A stretch of 23,149 nucleotides of DNA from Isoptericola sp042668085. GTDB lineage: Bacteria; Actinomycetota; Actinomycetes; Actinomycetales; Cellulomonadaceae. Made by a program: the position numbers and the translations under genes. Within the stretch, counting starts at the first letter, position 1. Each line of letters starts with the position of its first letter. Location of the stretch: contig NZ_JBHVBO010000047.1 of NCBI RefSeq assembly GCF_042668085.1, positions 1 through 23,149 of the forward strand, in the 5' to 3' direction. The notes under the pieces were generated by a model. That model was given only the letters and a program-made list of their open reading frames with translations. It was not told the DNA's origin and searched no databases. Positions 15,996 through 23,149 of the stretch are shown here, one piece after another.

Positions 15996-16328
15996 TCAGA
16001 GGCCCTCGGCGATGCGCTGGATGGCGGCGAGACGACGGTCCCACTCCCTGCCCACTGCGTCGAGGCGGCGGGCCGTGGCGCTGAGCGACGCGCCGACGAC
16101 CCGGTACCGCACCTCGCGCCCGGCCTGGACCGTCCCCACGAGACCGACCTCGTGCAGCACGGCGAGGTGCTTCGCGATGGCCTGCCGGGTGACGGGCAGG
16201 CGCCGGGCCAGGGCGGAGGCCGAGGCGTCGCCCTCGCCGAGAGCCGCCAGGATGCTCCACCTGGTCTCGTCGCCGAGCGCGCTGCACATCGCGATCACCG
16301 CCCCGTCCACCGGTGCGCCGCCGCTCAT
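15996..16328 (-). CDS. ArsR-type winged-helix regulator
   Basis: This 110-residue protein is an ArsR/SmtB-like HTH of the class found next to SRPBCC proteins. Recognisable parts are ALGDETRWSILAAL (helix 1), SASALARRLPVTRQAIAKHL (helix-turn-helix) and VGTVQAGREVRYRV (wing). No CxC metal-binding motif is present, so metal sensing is unlikely. The ATG at 16326-16328 overlaps the stop of the SRPBCC gene as ATGA, so both are made from one mRNA with coupled translation. It probably represses its own operon, although no dyad was recognised in front of 16798. Confidence 0.9.
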   Translation of the reverse strand: MSGGAPVDGAVIAMCSALGDETRWSILAALGEGDASASALARRLPVTRQAIAKHLAVLHEVGLVGTVQAGREVRYRVVGASLSATARRLDAVGREWDRRLAAIQRIAEGL

Positions 16329-16798
16329 GCGCGGCGCTCGAGCAGCGCGACGAGCTTGTCGAGCTCCCCGTCCCAGCCGTCGCGGTGGTCGGCCATGAGG
16401 GCCGCCGGGTGGCTGGTGCGCTCGAAGCCCGTCTCGACGACCGTGAGCCGGGTGCCGCCCGAGGTCTCCTCGAGGGTGAACGTGAAGACCGTCGACCGTC
16501 GTTCGTCGACCGTCTCCGGCAGCGGGCCGTCCTCGTTGCACCACCGGTAGGACACCTCCGACGGCGGGTCGTAGGTCTCGACCCGGATCGGGACCCGGCG
16601 CTCGCCCGGCCAGCCGATCGTCCCGAGGGCGCCGGCACCGGCGCCGTCCAGGGTGACCTCGCCGAACCACTGCGAGATGAGCTCGGGTTCGGTCACGGTG
16701 CGCCAGACCTTGTCGCGGGGTGCCTGGATGTCGATCGTGCGCCGCACGCTGAAGGTGTCGGCGTCGATCACGGCCTGCGGGTTCTGCATGCTCTCCAT
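16325..16798 (-). CDS. SRPBCC / AHSA1-like domain protein
   Basis: This 157-residue protein has a START/Bet v1-like fold with an internal hydrophobic cavity. Typical AHSA1 features are RRTIDIQAPRDKVWRTVTEP near residues 19-38, ISQWFGEV, TFTLEETSGGTRLTVVETGF, and a C-terminal helix GWDGELDKLVALLE. Members bind small hydrophobic ligands or, as in Aha1, assist Hsp90; when paired with an ArsR regulator the role is usually unknown. AAGGAG lies six bases upstream of the ATG at 16796-16798. It is the first gene of a two-gene operon with the ArsR gene and follows the MFS gene by 53 bp on the same strand. Confidence 0.9.
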   Translation of the reverse strand: MESMQNPQAVIDADTFSVRRTIDIQAPRDKVWRTVTEPELISQWFGEVTLDGAGAGALGTIGWPGERRVPIRVETYDPPSEVSYRWCNEDGPLPETVDERRSTVFTFTLEETSGGTRLTVVETGFERTSHPAALMADHRDGWDGELDKLVALLERRA

Positions 16799-16851
16799 GA
16801 GATTCTCCTTCTCTCGTCGTGCTCGCCTCTCGTGCTGGTCAGGTCGGGTGA

Positions 16852-18069
16852 TCAGTGGACGGTGGCAGGTTCGCGGTCCCGCGGCGGGGGCGCGGGCCGC
16901 AGGGAGCGGCTGGCGACCGCGGCGAGGACGGACAGCACGGCGAGGACCGCGGCGAAGAGCACGGCCGCGGGGACGCCGCCCACGTCGATCATCTGCCCCC
17001 CGGAGAAGGCGCCGACGGCGTCGCCGAGGTTCCCTGCCGACGCGGGCAGCGAGGCCGCGAGGACCGCGCCAGGCCCGGCGAGGTGCTCGACGCGGTGCTG
17101 CCACGGGCTGGTGATGCCTGCCCCGCACAGGGCGAGGCCGAGCATCGCGAGGACCGCGACCACCGGGCTCGCGCCTCCGACGAGCATCGCGACGAGGGAC
17201 GCCGCGACGCCGACGGCCCCGAGCGTCAGGGCGCGTGGGGCACCGGCGTCGGCGAACCTGCCACCGCCGAAGGAGCCGACCGCGGCGGCGATCCCGAAGC
17301 CCATCAGGCACACCCCGATCCACGGACCGGGGAGTCCGGCCATGTCATCCAGGAACGGGACCAGATAGGTCTGGGCCGCCGCGGCGCCCGCGAACAGGAG
17401 CACGCCGACGGCGAGCACCGCCAGGACGCGCGGGGCGAACGCGGAGCGCACCTGGCCCAGCACCCCGACCTCGGCCTTGGCGGGCACGCGGGGCACCGCG
17501 ACGTGAGCGACGAGGAGGACGACGGCGGCCGCGAGAACGACGGCGAGGAACGACCCGCGCCAGCCGACGGCCTCGCCGAGCAGCCGCCCCAGGGGCATCC
17601 CCACGGCGCCGGACACGGCGAACCCGGAGATCACCACCGCCATCGCCCGACCGGCCCGGTCCCGGGGCACGATCGAGGTCGCCGTCGTGATCGCCGCCGC
17701 GATGAAGAGCCCTTCCGCCGCGCCGATCACGAGCCTGGCGGCGACGAAGGCCTGCAGTCCAGCGCCCAGCGCAGGGAGCAGGTTCAGCACCGTGAAGACG
17801 GCGAGGGCGGCGAGCAGCACCGGCCGCCGGTCGACCCGGGCGGTCAGGAAGGTCAGCGTCGGTCCACCGACCGCGATCCCCAGCGCGTTCGCCGAGACGA
17901 GCACGCCCACCGCCGAGAGCGGGACGGACTGGTCCACGGCGATCAGGTCGAGCATGCCCATCACGAGCATCTCGGCGCACCCCGTCACGAACGTCCCCGC
18001 GAACAGCACGCTCAGGACGACGCGCGCCCGCGAACGCCCGGTGTCCGGAACGACGTGTCGATCATTCAT
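16852..18069 (-). CDS. MFS efflux transporter (Cml/Cmx-like DHA1 type)
   Basis: This 405-residue protein has about 12 hydrophobic segments. The pattern ARVDRRPVLLAALAVF between segments 2 and 3 is the MFS motif A region. ISGFAVSGAVGMPLGRLLGE in segment 5 is the antiporter motif C (G-x8-G-x3-GP-x2-GG-like), and SPWQHRVEHLAG lies in the C-half loop. This arrangement is that of proton-driven drug exporters in the chloramphenicol / sugar efflux group. The substrate is not predictable. GGAGG lies seven bases before the ATG at 18067-18069. Two palindromes upstream suggest repression, and a weak promoter (TTGCAT, 17-bp spacer, CATCGT on the minus strand) lies within them. It may be read together with the SRPBCC-ArsR pair. 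Confidence 0.9.
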   Translation of the reverse strand: MNDRHVVPDTGRSRARVVLSVLFAGTFVTGCAEMLVMGMLDLIAVDQSVPLSAVGVLVSANALGIAVGGPTLTFLTARVDRRPVLLAALAVFTVLNLLPALGAGLQAFVAARLVIGAAEGLFIAAAITTATSIVPRDRAGRAMAVVISGFAVSGAVGMPLGRLLGEAVGWRGSFLAVVLAAAVVLLVAHVAVPRVPAKAEVGVLGQVRSAFAPRVLAVLAVGVLLFAGAAAAQTYLVPFLDDMAGLPGPWIGVCLMGFGIAAAVGSFGGGRFADAGAPRALTLGAVGVAASLVAMLVGGASPVVAVLAMLGLALCGAGITSPWQHRVEHLAGPGAVLAASLPASAGNLGDAVGAFSGGQMIDVGGVPAAVLFAAVLAVLSVLAAVASRSLRPAPPPRDREPATVH

Positions 18070-18084
18070 CGGAACCCCTCCGAT

Positions 18085-18106
18085 CGTGCAACCTAGTGGT
18101 TGCACG
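18085..18106. promoter_or_regulatory. Operator-like dyad 1 before the MFS gene
   Basis: Arms CGTGCAACC and GGTTGCACG (9 bp each) are separated by TAGT. It lies 16 bp upstream of the MFS start, where a bound repressor would block transcription. TetR- or MarR-type regulators use dyads of this size. Confidence 0.78.
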
Positions 18107-18132
18107 ACACGATGCCACACCCGTTGATCAGA

Positions 18133-18150
18133 TGCAACCCTTTGGTTGCA
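18133..18150. promoter_or_regulatory. Operator-like dyad 2, same consensus
   Basis: TGCAACC and GGTTGCA are separated by CTTT. The consensus is identical to dyad 1, with centres 46 bp apart. A TTGCAT -35-like element of the MFS promoter overlaps its left arm. Confidence 0.78.
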
Positions 18151-18206
18151 CATCATCGCCCCCGGCCTGCGCGCGGGGCGCCGGCGGCGCCGATAGCGTC
18201 GGCACC

Positions 18207-18460
18207 ATGAGCGACGAGCGGCCCGGCGCACCCGACGACGGCGTCGCCGCCGTCCTCGACGGCCTCGCTCCCCCGGTGCGCGCACGTGAGCCTCTTGTCT
18301 CGCGCGCGGCGCCGCGCTGACGGACGACGACCCGCACGGGCTCCTGGAGGGCGCGGGCCGGCGGGCGCGGCACGTCACGTTCCGCACCGTGGACGACGTC
18401 GACCGGCCCGGCGTCCGCGAGCTCGTGCTCGAGGCGGCACGGCGCACCCCGCGTCCCTGA
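18207..18460 (+). pseudogene. Decayed DUF1801 gene
   Basis: The ATG at 18207 opens a 37-codon frame (MSDERPGAPDDGVAAVLDGL) that stops at 18318-18320. Overlapping it in another frame, from about 18293 to the TGA at 18458-18460, the sequence reads GAALTDDDPHGLLEGAGRR, then ARHVTFRTVDDVDRPGVREL. This is a good match to the conserved C-terminal part of DUF1801 proteins (YdhG-like, about 120-150 residues). At least 50 central residues and the reading frame are missing, which points to an internal deletion with frameshift. Its promoter side faces the two TGCAACC dyads, so it may once have been co-regulated with the MFS gene. Confidence 0.72.
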
Positions 18461-18474
18461 CCTCGACGCCCACG

Positions 18475-18490
18475 CGACGGTATACCATCG
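18475..18490 (+). promoter_or_regulatory. GGTATACC palindrome before the second MFS gene
   Basis: CGA-C-GGTATACC-A-TCG is a 16-bp palindrome with one mismatched pair, 50 bp before the MFS start. TATACC could be the -10 box. GGTATACC cores are typical of GntR-type operators. Confidence 0.55.
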
Positions 18491-18540
18491 TCTCGGCCGC
18501 GGGACGCGGTCCCCCGCGACCCGAAGGAGACACCGCCGCC

Positions 18541-19830
18541 GTGCCACGACAGGCCGCCCCCGCCCGACCGAGCGGACCCTCCGGCGCGTTCTCCTCCCTC
18601 CGGGGCAACCGCCCCTTCCAGCTCCTGTGGGCCTCCAACCTGTTCTTCTTCGGCGGCGTCTGGACGCAGACGCTGGTGCTCGGCTGGCTCGCCTTCGAGC
18701 TCACCGGCTCCGAGCTCCTCGTCGCGGTCTACACCGCGGCGCGCCTGGCGCCGATGCTGCTCGGCCCCGTCGCGGGCGCGCTCGCCGACCGCTACGACCG
18801 CATCCGGCTCCTGCTCGTCGCCTGCACCTGGGCCACGGGCGCAGTCGCCGTGGTCGCGGCCCTCGCGACCGCCGACCTGCTGCCGTACTGGGCGCTCGTC
18901 GCGGGCGGCTTCGCCATCGGCGTCGCCCAGTCCCCCTCCCAGCCGGCGCGGATGTCGCTGGTGCTCGACCTGGTGGGCCGGGAGAACCTCTCGAACGCGA
19001 ACGCGCTGAGCTCGATGGCGATGAACATGACCCAGGTGATCGGGCCGGCGCTCGGCGGCGGCATGATCGCGGCGATCGGCGCGCCCGCGGCCCTGTGGGT
19101 CTCCACCGCCTGGTACGTGGCGTCCCTGCTGCTCCTGCTGCCGCTGCGGCGCCTGCGCACCCGCACCGGCCCCGGCGGTCACGCCTCGACGTCGGTGCTC
19201 GCCATGGTGGCCGGAGGGTTCCGCGCCGTCGCCGGGGACCGCCTCGCCGTCGCCGTCCTGCTGGTCACCCTGGCCGCGAACGTCTTCCTGTGGCCGGTGT
19301 TCCAGTCGTTCATGCCCGTCTTCGCCGCCGAGTCGTTCGGGCTCGACGCCGCGGGCCTGGGCGCGCTGCTGACGTGCGCCGGCGTGGGCGGCCTCGTGGG
19401 CTCGCTGGTCATCGCGGCGCTGGGCGACTTCCGGTTCAAGGGGGCGCTCTTCCTGCTCGGCACGACGGCGTGGGGGCTCGCCTGGGCCGCGTTCTCGCTG
19501 GCCACGTCGCCCGCTCCCGCGTTCGTGCTCATGGCCGTCATCGGGCTGGCCAGCGCGGCCTTCGGCGTGCTGCAGACCACGCTGCTGCTCATGGTGACCG
19601 CACCGGCGGTGCACGGCCGCGCGCTCGGGCTGCAGGAGCTCGTGATCGGCGTCATGCCCGTCGCCACGCTCGTCATCGGAGCCGTCGCCGAGCGCGTCGG
19701 GGTGCCGCACACCGCACTCGGCGCCAGCCTGGCGCTGGTGGTCTGCCTGGTCGTGCTGATGGTCGCCGTCCCGGACCTCCTGCGCCTCGGCCGGGCGGGA
19801 GACGTGGCCGACGCCCGAGACGACCGATAG
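18541..19830 (+). CDS. MFS transporter (MFS_3 / EntS-like exporter)
   Basis: This 429-residue protein has about 12 membrane segments. It opens SSLRGNRPFQLLWASNLF, and its first loop has AGALADRYDRIRLLL, the MFS motif A. QSPSQPARMSLVLDLVGREN and LSSMAMNMTQVIGPALGG are characteristic of the MFS_3 family that includes the enterobactin exporter EntS. The substrate is unknown and no siderophore gene is nearby. The GTG at 18541 has AAGGAG 11 bases upstream, a little far but the best choice; the frame further upstream enters the pseudogene and is not protein-like. It is a single-gene unit, with a hairpin 29 bp after the TAG stop. Confidence 0.9.
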   Translation: MPRQAAPARPSGPSGAFSSLRGNRPFQLLWASNLFFFGGVWTQTLVLGWLAFELTGSELLVAVYTAARLAPMLLGPVAGALADRYDRIRLLLVACTWATGAVAVVAALATADLLPYWALVAGGFAIGVAQSPSQPARMSLVLDLVGRENLSNANALSSMAMNMTQVIGPALGGGMIAAIGAPAALWVSTAWYVASLLLLLPLRRLRTRTGPGGHASTSVLAMVAGGFRAVAGDRLAVAVLLVTLAANVFLWPVFQSFMPVFAAESFGLDAAGLGALLTCAGVGGLVGSLVIAALGDFRFKGALFLLGTTAWGLAWAAFSLATSPAPAFVLMAVIGLASAAFGVLQTTLLLMVTAPAVHGRALGLQELVIGVMPVATLVIGAVAERVGVPHTALGASLALVVCLVVLMVAVPDLLRLGRAGDVADARDDR

Positions 19831-19859
19831 GCACCGATCCGCGACATGTCCGCCCGGCA

Positions 19860-19874
19860 CCCTCGCGTCGAGGG
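19860..19874 (+). terminator. Short hairpin after the second MFS gene
   Basis: CCCTCG and CGAGGG (6 bp) enclose loop CGT, 29 bp beyond the MFS stop. It is small, so termination may be only partial. Confidence 0.45.
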
Positions 19875-19899
19875 CAGGGATGTGGTCGGCTAGGGCGTC

Positions 19900-19927
19900 G
19901 GAGCACGTCGGCGCGCGCCCGTGCTCC
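19900..19927 (+). promoter_or_regulatory. Inverted repeat before the osmoprotectant operon
   Basis: GGAGCACG (19900-19907) and CGTGCTCC (19920-19927) form an 8-bp dyad with a 12-base spacer, 26 bp before the ATPase start and just upstream of its GGAGG. It could be an operator, a leader hairpin or the end of the upstream transcript. Confidence 0.5.
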
Positions 19928-19953
19928 TCCACGCCAGGACGGAGGACCCGCCC

Positions 19954-20775
19954 ATGATCGAGTTCCGGTCGGTCACCAAGACGTACCCCGACGGCACCGT
20001 GGCGGTCGCGGACTTCGACCTCGTGGTGCCGCCGCACCGCACGACGGTGCTCGTCGGCTCCTCCGGCAGCGGCAAGACGACGCTGCTGCGCATGATCAAC
20101 CGGATGGTCGACCCCACGGAGGGGACGATCGAGATCGACGGCACCTCGGTGCTCGACCGCGACCCCGTGAAGCTGCGGCGCAGCATCGGGTACGTGCTGC
20201 AGAACGGTGGGCTGCTGCCCCACCACCGCGTGATCGACAACGTCATGACGGTGCTCCGGCTGGAGGGGACGCCGAAGGCCCGTGCCCGGGAGCGGGCCCT
20301 GGAGGTGCTCGACGTGGTCGGCCTCGACCGGGCGCTCGCCGAGCGCTACCCGAGCCAGCTCTCGGGCGGTCAGCAGCAGCGCGTGGGCGTCGCCCGCGCC
20401 CTCGCGGGCGACCCCAACATCCTGCTCATGGACGAGCCGTTCGGCGCCGTCGACCCGATCGTGCGCGCCGAGCTGCAGACCGAGACCCTGCGCCTGCAGC
20501 AGGAGCTGAACAAGACCATCGTCTTCGTCACCCACGACATCGACGAGGCGTTCCTGCTGGGCGACCAGGTGGTGATCCTCGAGACCGGGGCCCAGGTCGC
20601 CCAGGTGGGCAGCCCGAGCGAGATCATCGAGGCGCCCGCGAGCGACTTCGTCGCGAGCTTCATCGGCGTCGAGCGCGGGACGCGGGCGCTGCGCCCGAAG
20701 GAGACGGACCGCGGCACGGTGCTCGTCGACAGCGCCGGACGCACCCAGGGCGTGCTGGTGGAGGACGCCCCGTGA
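19954..20775 (+). CDS. Osmoprotectant ABC transporter, ATP-binding subunit
   Basis: This 273-residue ATPase is of the OpuCA/ProV/OsmV type. It has Walker A GSSGSGKTT, the family-typical MINRMVDPTEG shortly after, the Q-loop in VLQNGGLLPHHRV, the signature LSGGQQQRVGVARAL, Walker B ILLMDEPFGAVDP and the H-loop FVTHDIDEAF. It powers uptake of quaternary amines such as glycine betaine, choline or carnitine. Only about 30 residues follow the ABC domain, so the tandem CBS domains that sense ionic strength in OpuA and OpuC are absent, as in YehX-like members. GGAGG lies eight bases before the ATG at 19954. Its TGA overlaps the next start as GTGA. Confidence 0.92.
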   Translation: MIEFRSVTKTYPDGTVAVADFDLVVPPHRTTVLVGSSGSGKTTLLRMINRMVDPTEGTIEIDGTSVLDRDPVKLRRSIGYVLQNGGLLPHHRVIDNVMTVLRLEGTPKARARERALEVLDVVGLDRALAERYPSQLSGGQQQRVGVARALAGDPNILLMDEPFGAVDPIVRAELQTETLRLQQELNKTIVFVTHDIDEAFLLGDQVVILETGAQVAQVGSPSEIIEAPASDFVASFIGVERGTRALRPKETDRGTVLVDSAGRTQGVLVEDAP

Positions 20776-21416
20776 CCTGGGTGGCCGACAACCTCGACCT
20801 CGTCGGTCGGCTCACGGTCGAGCACCTGCGCCAGAGCGCCCTGCCGATCCTGCTGGGGCTCCTCGTGTCGATCCCGGCGGGCTGGCTCGCGTTCCGGTTC
20901 CGGCTCACCCGCGGCCTGGTGCTCACGCTCGTCGGGCTGCTGTACACGATCCCGTCGCTCGCCCTGTTCGCCCTGCTCCCGCCGCTGCTCGGCATCAGCT
21001 TCCTGTCCGAGGTCAACCTGATCATCGCGCTGACGATCTACGCGATCGCGATCATGACCCGCTTCGTCGCCGACGCCCTCGCCTCCGTGGAGCCCACCGT
21101 GCGGCAGGCGGCCGTGGCCGTCGGCTACGGCCCCTGGCGCCGGTTCTGGCAGGTCGACCTCCCGCTCGCCGGGCCGGTCGTGCTCGCGGGCCTGCGGGTC
21201 ACGGCGGTGTCGACGATCTCGCTGGCCACGGTCGGCATCCTCATCGGCATCGACAACCTCGGCTACCTCTTCACGAACGGGTACCAGCGCCAGATCGTCG
21301 CCGAGATCCTCGCGGGGGTCGTGGCGGTGGTGGTCGTGGCCCTGCTCGTGGACTGGCTGCTGGTGCTGCTCGGGCGGGTCCTGCTGCCCTGGACGCGGCG
21401 GAGGGCGGCCGCATGA
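20772..21416 (+). CDS. Osmoprotectant ABC transporter, permease 1
   Basis: This 214-residue membrane protein has five or six hydrophobic segments. SIPAGWLAFR, LYTIPSLALFALLPPLLG and IALTIYAIAIMTRFVADAL are hallmarks of OpuCB/OsmW/YehW permeases. The cytoplasmic coupling loop that contacts the ATPase is in VEPTVRQAAVAVGYGPWRRF. It forms the channel with the second permease. The GTG start at 20772-20774 overlaps the ATPase stop, and its own TGA overlaps the next ATG as ATGA, so all three are translationally coupled. Confidence 0.92.
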   Translation: MTWVADNLDLVGRLTVEHLRQSALPILLGLLVSIPAGWLAFRFRLTRGLVLTLVGLLYTIPSLALFALLPPLLGISFLSEVNLIIALTIYAIAIMTRFVADALASVEPTVRQAAVAVGYGPWRRFWQVDLPLAGPVVLAGLRVTAVSTISLATVGILIGIDNLGYLFTNGYQRQIVAEILAGVVAVVVVALLVDWLLVLLGRVLLPWTRRRAAA

Positions 21417-22153
21417 ACCTCTTCGCGGACGCCGTCGCCTGGATCTTCTCCCCCGACCGCGCGTCGGGGGCGCTGCCGCTCTCCGAGGCGATCGGCACGC
21501 ACCTGGCCTTCACGTTCGTCACCGTGCTCCTGGCCGCGCTGCTCGCCGTGCCCGCCGGCTGGCTCATCGGCCACACGGGCCGCGGCCGCGAGGTGGCGGT
21601 CGCCCTGTCCGGCGCCGCCCGCGCCGTGCCGTCGTTCGGCCTGGTGCTCCTGCTCGTGCTGGTCCTCGGCGTCACGCACAAGGTCGCGGCGTCGACCACG
21701 GCGTTCGTGCTGCTGGCGATCCCGCCGATCCTCGCCGGGGCCTACGCCGGTGTCGAGGCGGTCGACCGGCGCGTCGTCGACGGCGCCCGCGCGGTCGGCA
21801 TGACGTCGGGGCAGGTGCTCCGCTCGGTCGAGGTGCCGCTCGGACTCCCGCTGCTGATCGGCGGGCTGCGGTCGGCGACCCTGCAGGTGGTCGCCACCGT
21901 CACCCTGGCCGGCTACGTCGGCAACTGGGGCCTCGGCTTCTACATCGTCCAGGGCATCCAGCTGCGGGACTTCTCCCAGATCCTCGGCGCGGCCCTCGTG
22001 ATCGTCGTGCTGGCGGTCGTCCTCGACCTGCTGTTCGCCCTCCTGGAACGCGCCGTCGTCCCCCGCGGCGTCGCGGCCGGCCGCGCGGCGCCGGACGCGC
22101 CCACCCGTTCCCGCCGGGGCTCGAACCACGCCCCTGCGCCCGACCCGACCTGA
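21413..22153 (+). CDS. Osmoprotectant ABC transporter, permease 2
   Basis: This 246-residue membrane protein is of the same BPD_transp_1 type as the first permease. It has LAVPAGWLIG, RAVPSFGLVLLLVLVLG, and the coupling loop VDGARAVGMTSGQVLRSVEV with the usual AxGM pattern. TLAGYVGNWGLGFYIVQGI is the conserved segment before the last helices. A 30-residue polar tail rich in Arg, Pro and Ala follows the last membrane segment. Pairing two different permeases is normal for OpuB/OpuC and Yeh systems, in contrast to the single-permease ProW type. The gene ends 29 bp before the binding protein. Confidence 0.92.
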   Translation: MNLFADAVAWIFSPDRASGALPLSEAIGTHLAFTFVTVLLAALLAVPAGWLIGHTGRGREVAVALSGAARAVPSFGLVLLLVLVLGVTHKVAASTTAFVLLAIPPILAGAYAGVEAVDRRVVDGARAVGMTSGQVLRSVEVPLGLPLLIGGLRSATLQVVATVTLAGYVGNWGLGFYIVQGIQLRDFSQILGAALVIVVLAVVLDLLFALLERAVVPRGVAAGRAAPDAPTRSRRGSNHAPAPDPT

Positions 22154-22182
22154 CCTGATTGACTGACCTGAGAGGCAGCATC

Positions 22183-23094
22183 ATGCGCATCACACGACGC
22201 ACGTCCGCGACCGTCGCCGCCACCGCGACGGCACTCCTCGCGCTCACCGCGTGCGGCGGCGGGTCCGACCCGCTCGAGCCCGAGTCCGACGGGGGCGGCT
22301 CGCCCGCGTCCGGGACCATCGTCGTCGGGTCGCAGGCGTACTACTCCAACGAGATCGTCGCCGAGATCTACGCCCAGGCCCTGGAGGCCGGGGGCTTCAC
22401 CGTCGAGCGCAACTTCAGCATCGGGCAGCGCGACGCCTACATGCCCGCGCTCGAGGACGGCGAGGTGCAGGTGTTCCCCGAGTACACGGGCAACCTGCTG
22501 CAGTTCTTCGACCCGGAAACGACCGCGACGTCCACGGACGACGTCTACGCCGCCCTGCAGGAGGCGCTGCCGGAGGGGCTGACCGTGCTCGAGCAGTCTC
22601 CCGCGACGGACCAGGACTCGTACACCGTCACGGCGGCCTTCGCCGAGCAGCACGGCCTGACCACCATCGCGGACCTGGCGGGCGCGGGCGACCTCACGCT
22701 CGGCGGCCCGGCCGAGCTGGAGCAGCGCCCCTACGGACCGAAGGGCCTCAAGGACGTCTACGGCGTGGACGTGGCGTTCGAGGCGACCGGCGACACCACC
22801 GTCCAGGACCTCGTGGCCGGGACGGTGGACGTCGCGAACGTGTTCACCGCCGACCCGCGCATCCAGACCGAGGACCTGGTCGTCCTCGAGGACCCCGAGG
22901 CGCTGTTCCTCGCCTCGCACGTCGTCCCGCTGGTCGCCGAGGACGTCGCCGACCAGGTCGCCGACGTCCTCGACCCGGTGAGCGCCGCGCTCACCCCCGA
23001 GGGGCTCGTGGAGCTCAACGTCCAGTCCACCGAGGAGCAGAGCTCCACCGAGGACATCGCCGCGGGCTGGCTCGAGGAGAACGGCCTGGCCTGA
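22183..23094 (+). CDS. Osmoprotectant-binding lipoprotein
   Basis: This 303-residue protein is exported and lipid-anchored. A basic start (MRITRRTS) and hydrophobic stretch lead to the lipobox LTAC with Cys24, followed by a Gly/Ser/Asp linker. The OpuAC-type binding domain then begins (IVVGSQAYYSNEIVAEIYAQ) and continues with REAYMPAL-like QRDAYMPALEDGEVQ and FPEYTGNLLQFF, the conserved ligand-domain blocks of OpuBC/OsmX/YehZ. It captures the substrate outside the membrane and delivers it to the two permeases. Ligand aromatic residues cannot be assigned without a structure. I chose the ATG at 22183 because it begins the signal peptide; an AGAGG lies about eight bases upstream. It is the last gene of the operon. 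Confidence 0.93.
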   Translation: MRITRRTSATVAATATALLALTACGGGSDPLEPESDGGGSPASGTIVVGSQAYYSNEIVAEIYAQALEAGGFTVERNFSIGQRDAYMPALEDGEVQVFPEYTGNLLQFFDPETTATSTDDVYAALQEALPEGLTVLEQSPATDQDSYTVTAAFAEQHGLTTIADLAGAGDLTLGGPAELEQRPYGPKGLKDVYGVDVAFEATGDTTVQDLVAGTVDVANVFTADPRIQTEDLVVLEDPEALFLASHVVPLVAEDVADQVADVLDPVSAALTPEGLVELNVQSTEEQSSTEDIAAGWLEENGLA

Positions 23095-23099
23095 CCAGA

Positions 23100-23120
23100 C
23101 TGCCCGGGCTGACCGGGCAG
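23100..23120 (+). terminator. Hairpin after the osmoprotectant operon
   Basis: CTGCCCG and CGGGCAG (7 bp, 23100-23106 and 23114-23120) form a stem 5 bp after the stop. A competing pairing (CGGGCT with AGCCCG) overlaps it. The position suggests an intrinsic terminator. Confidence 0.65.
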
Positions 23121-23149
23121 CCCGACGCGATCGCGGCGCAGGCTCAGGC

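Noticed and set aside
19860..19927. Riboswitch in front of the osmoprotectant operon
   Set aside because: Only two simple hairpins are visible in about 120 bp, with no conserved riboswitch core that I can recognise.

Overview
The window is about 23 kb of very GC-rich DNA with GTG starts, strong GC bias at third codon positions and GC-rich hairpin terminators. An HxlR regulator, oligoribonuclease, EttA and tRNA genes that do not encode CCA fit an actinobacterium, most likely Cellulomonas or a relative (inference from gene content and style only). I see no IS element, phage gene, CRISPR array or origin.

Left part (1-11924). The 3' end of a topoisomerase IB gene faces a hotdog thioesterase. Next come two copies of the same two-gene module on the minus strand, at 787-4520 and 8662-11924. 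Each module has an upstream dynamin-like GTPase (type A) whose stop codon overlaps the start of a second GTPase (type B) that carries two membrane segments. The second module is followed by a single-stranded DNA-binding protein paralogue and then ettA. A CxxC carboxymuconolactone-decarboxylase-like gene and an aminoglycoside-phosphotransferase-like gene lie between the modules. The paired, duplicated GTPase system, its unusual G3 motif and its link to an SSB are the most interesting part of the window.

Middle (11985-16328). Two overlapping imine-reductase-like genes are divergent from an HxlR regulator, with a clear set of AAGTAC/GTACTT half-sites between them. Then come tRNA-Arg(UCU), a 59-residue small protein, two hairpins, oligoribonuclease (orn), tRNA-His(GUG) and a strong terminator. 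A translationally coupled SRPBCC-ArsR pair follows on the minus strand, ending at 16798.

Right part (16852-23149). A drug-efflux-type MFS transporter has two TGCAACC-N4-GGTTGCA dyads upstream but no adjacent regulator gene. Divergent from it is a decayed DUF1801 gene, followed by a second MFS transporter behind a GGTATACC palindrome. The window ends with a complete four-gene osmoprotectant (OpuC/OsmVWXY/Yeh-type) ABC importer operon: ATPase, two permeases and a binding lipoprotein, closed by a hairpin.
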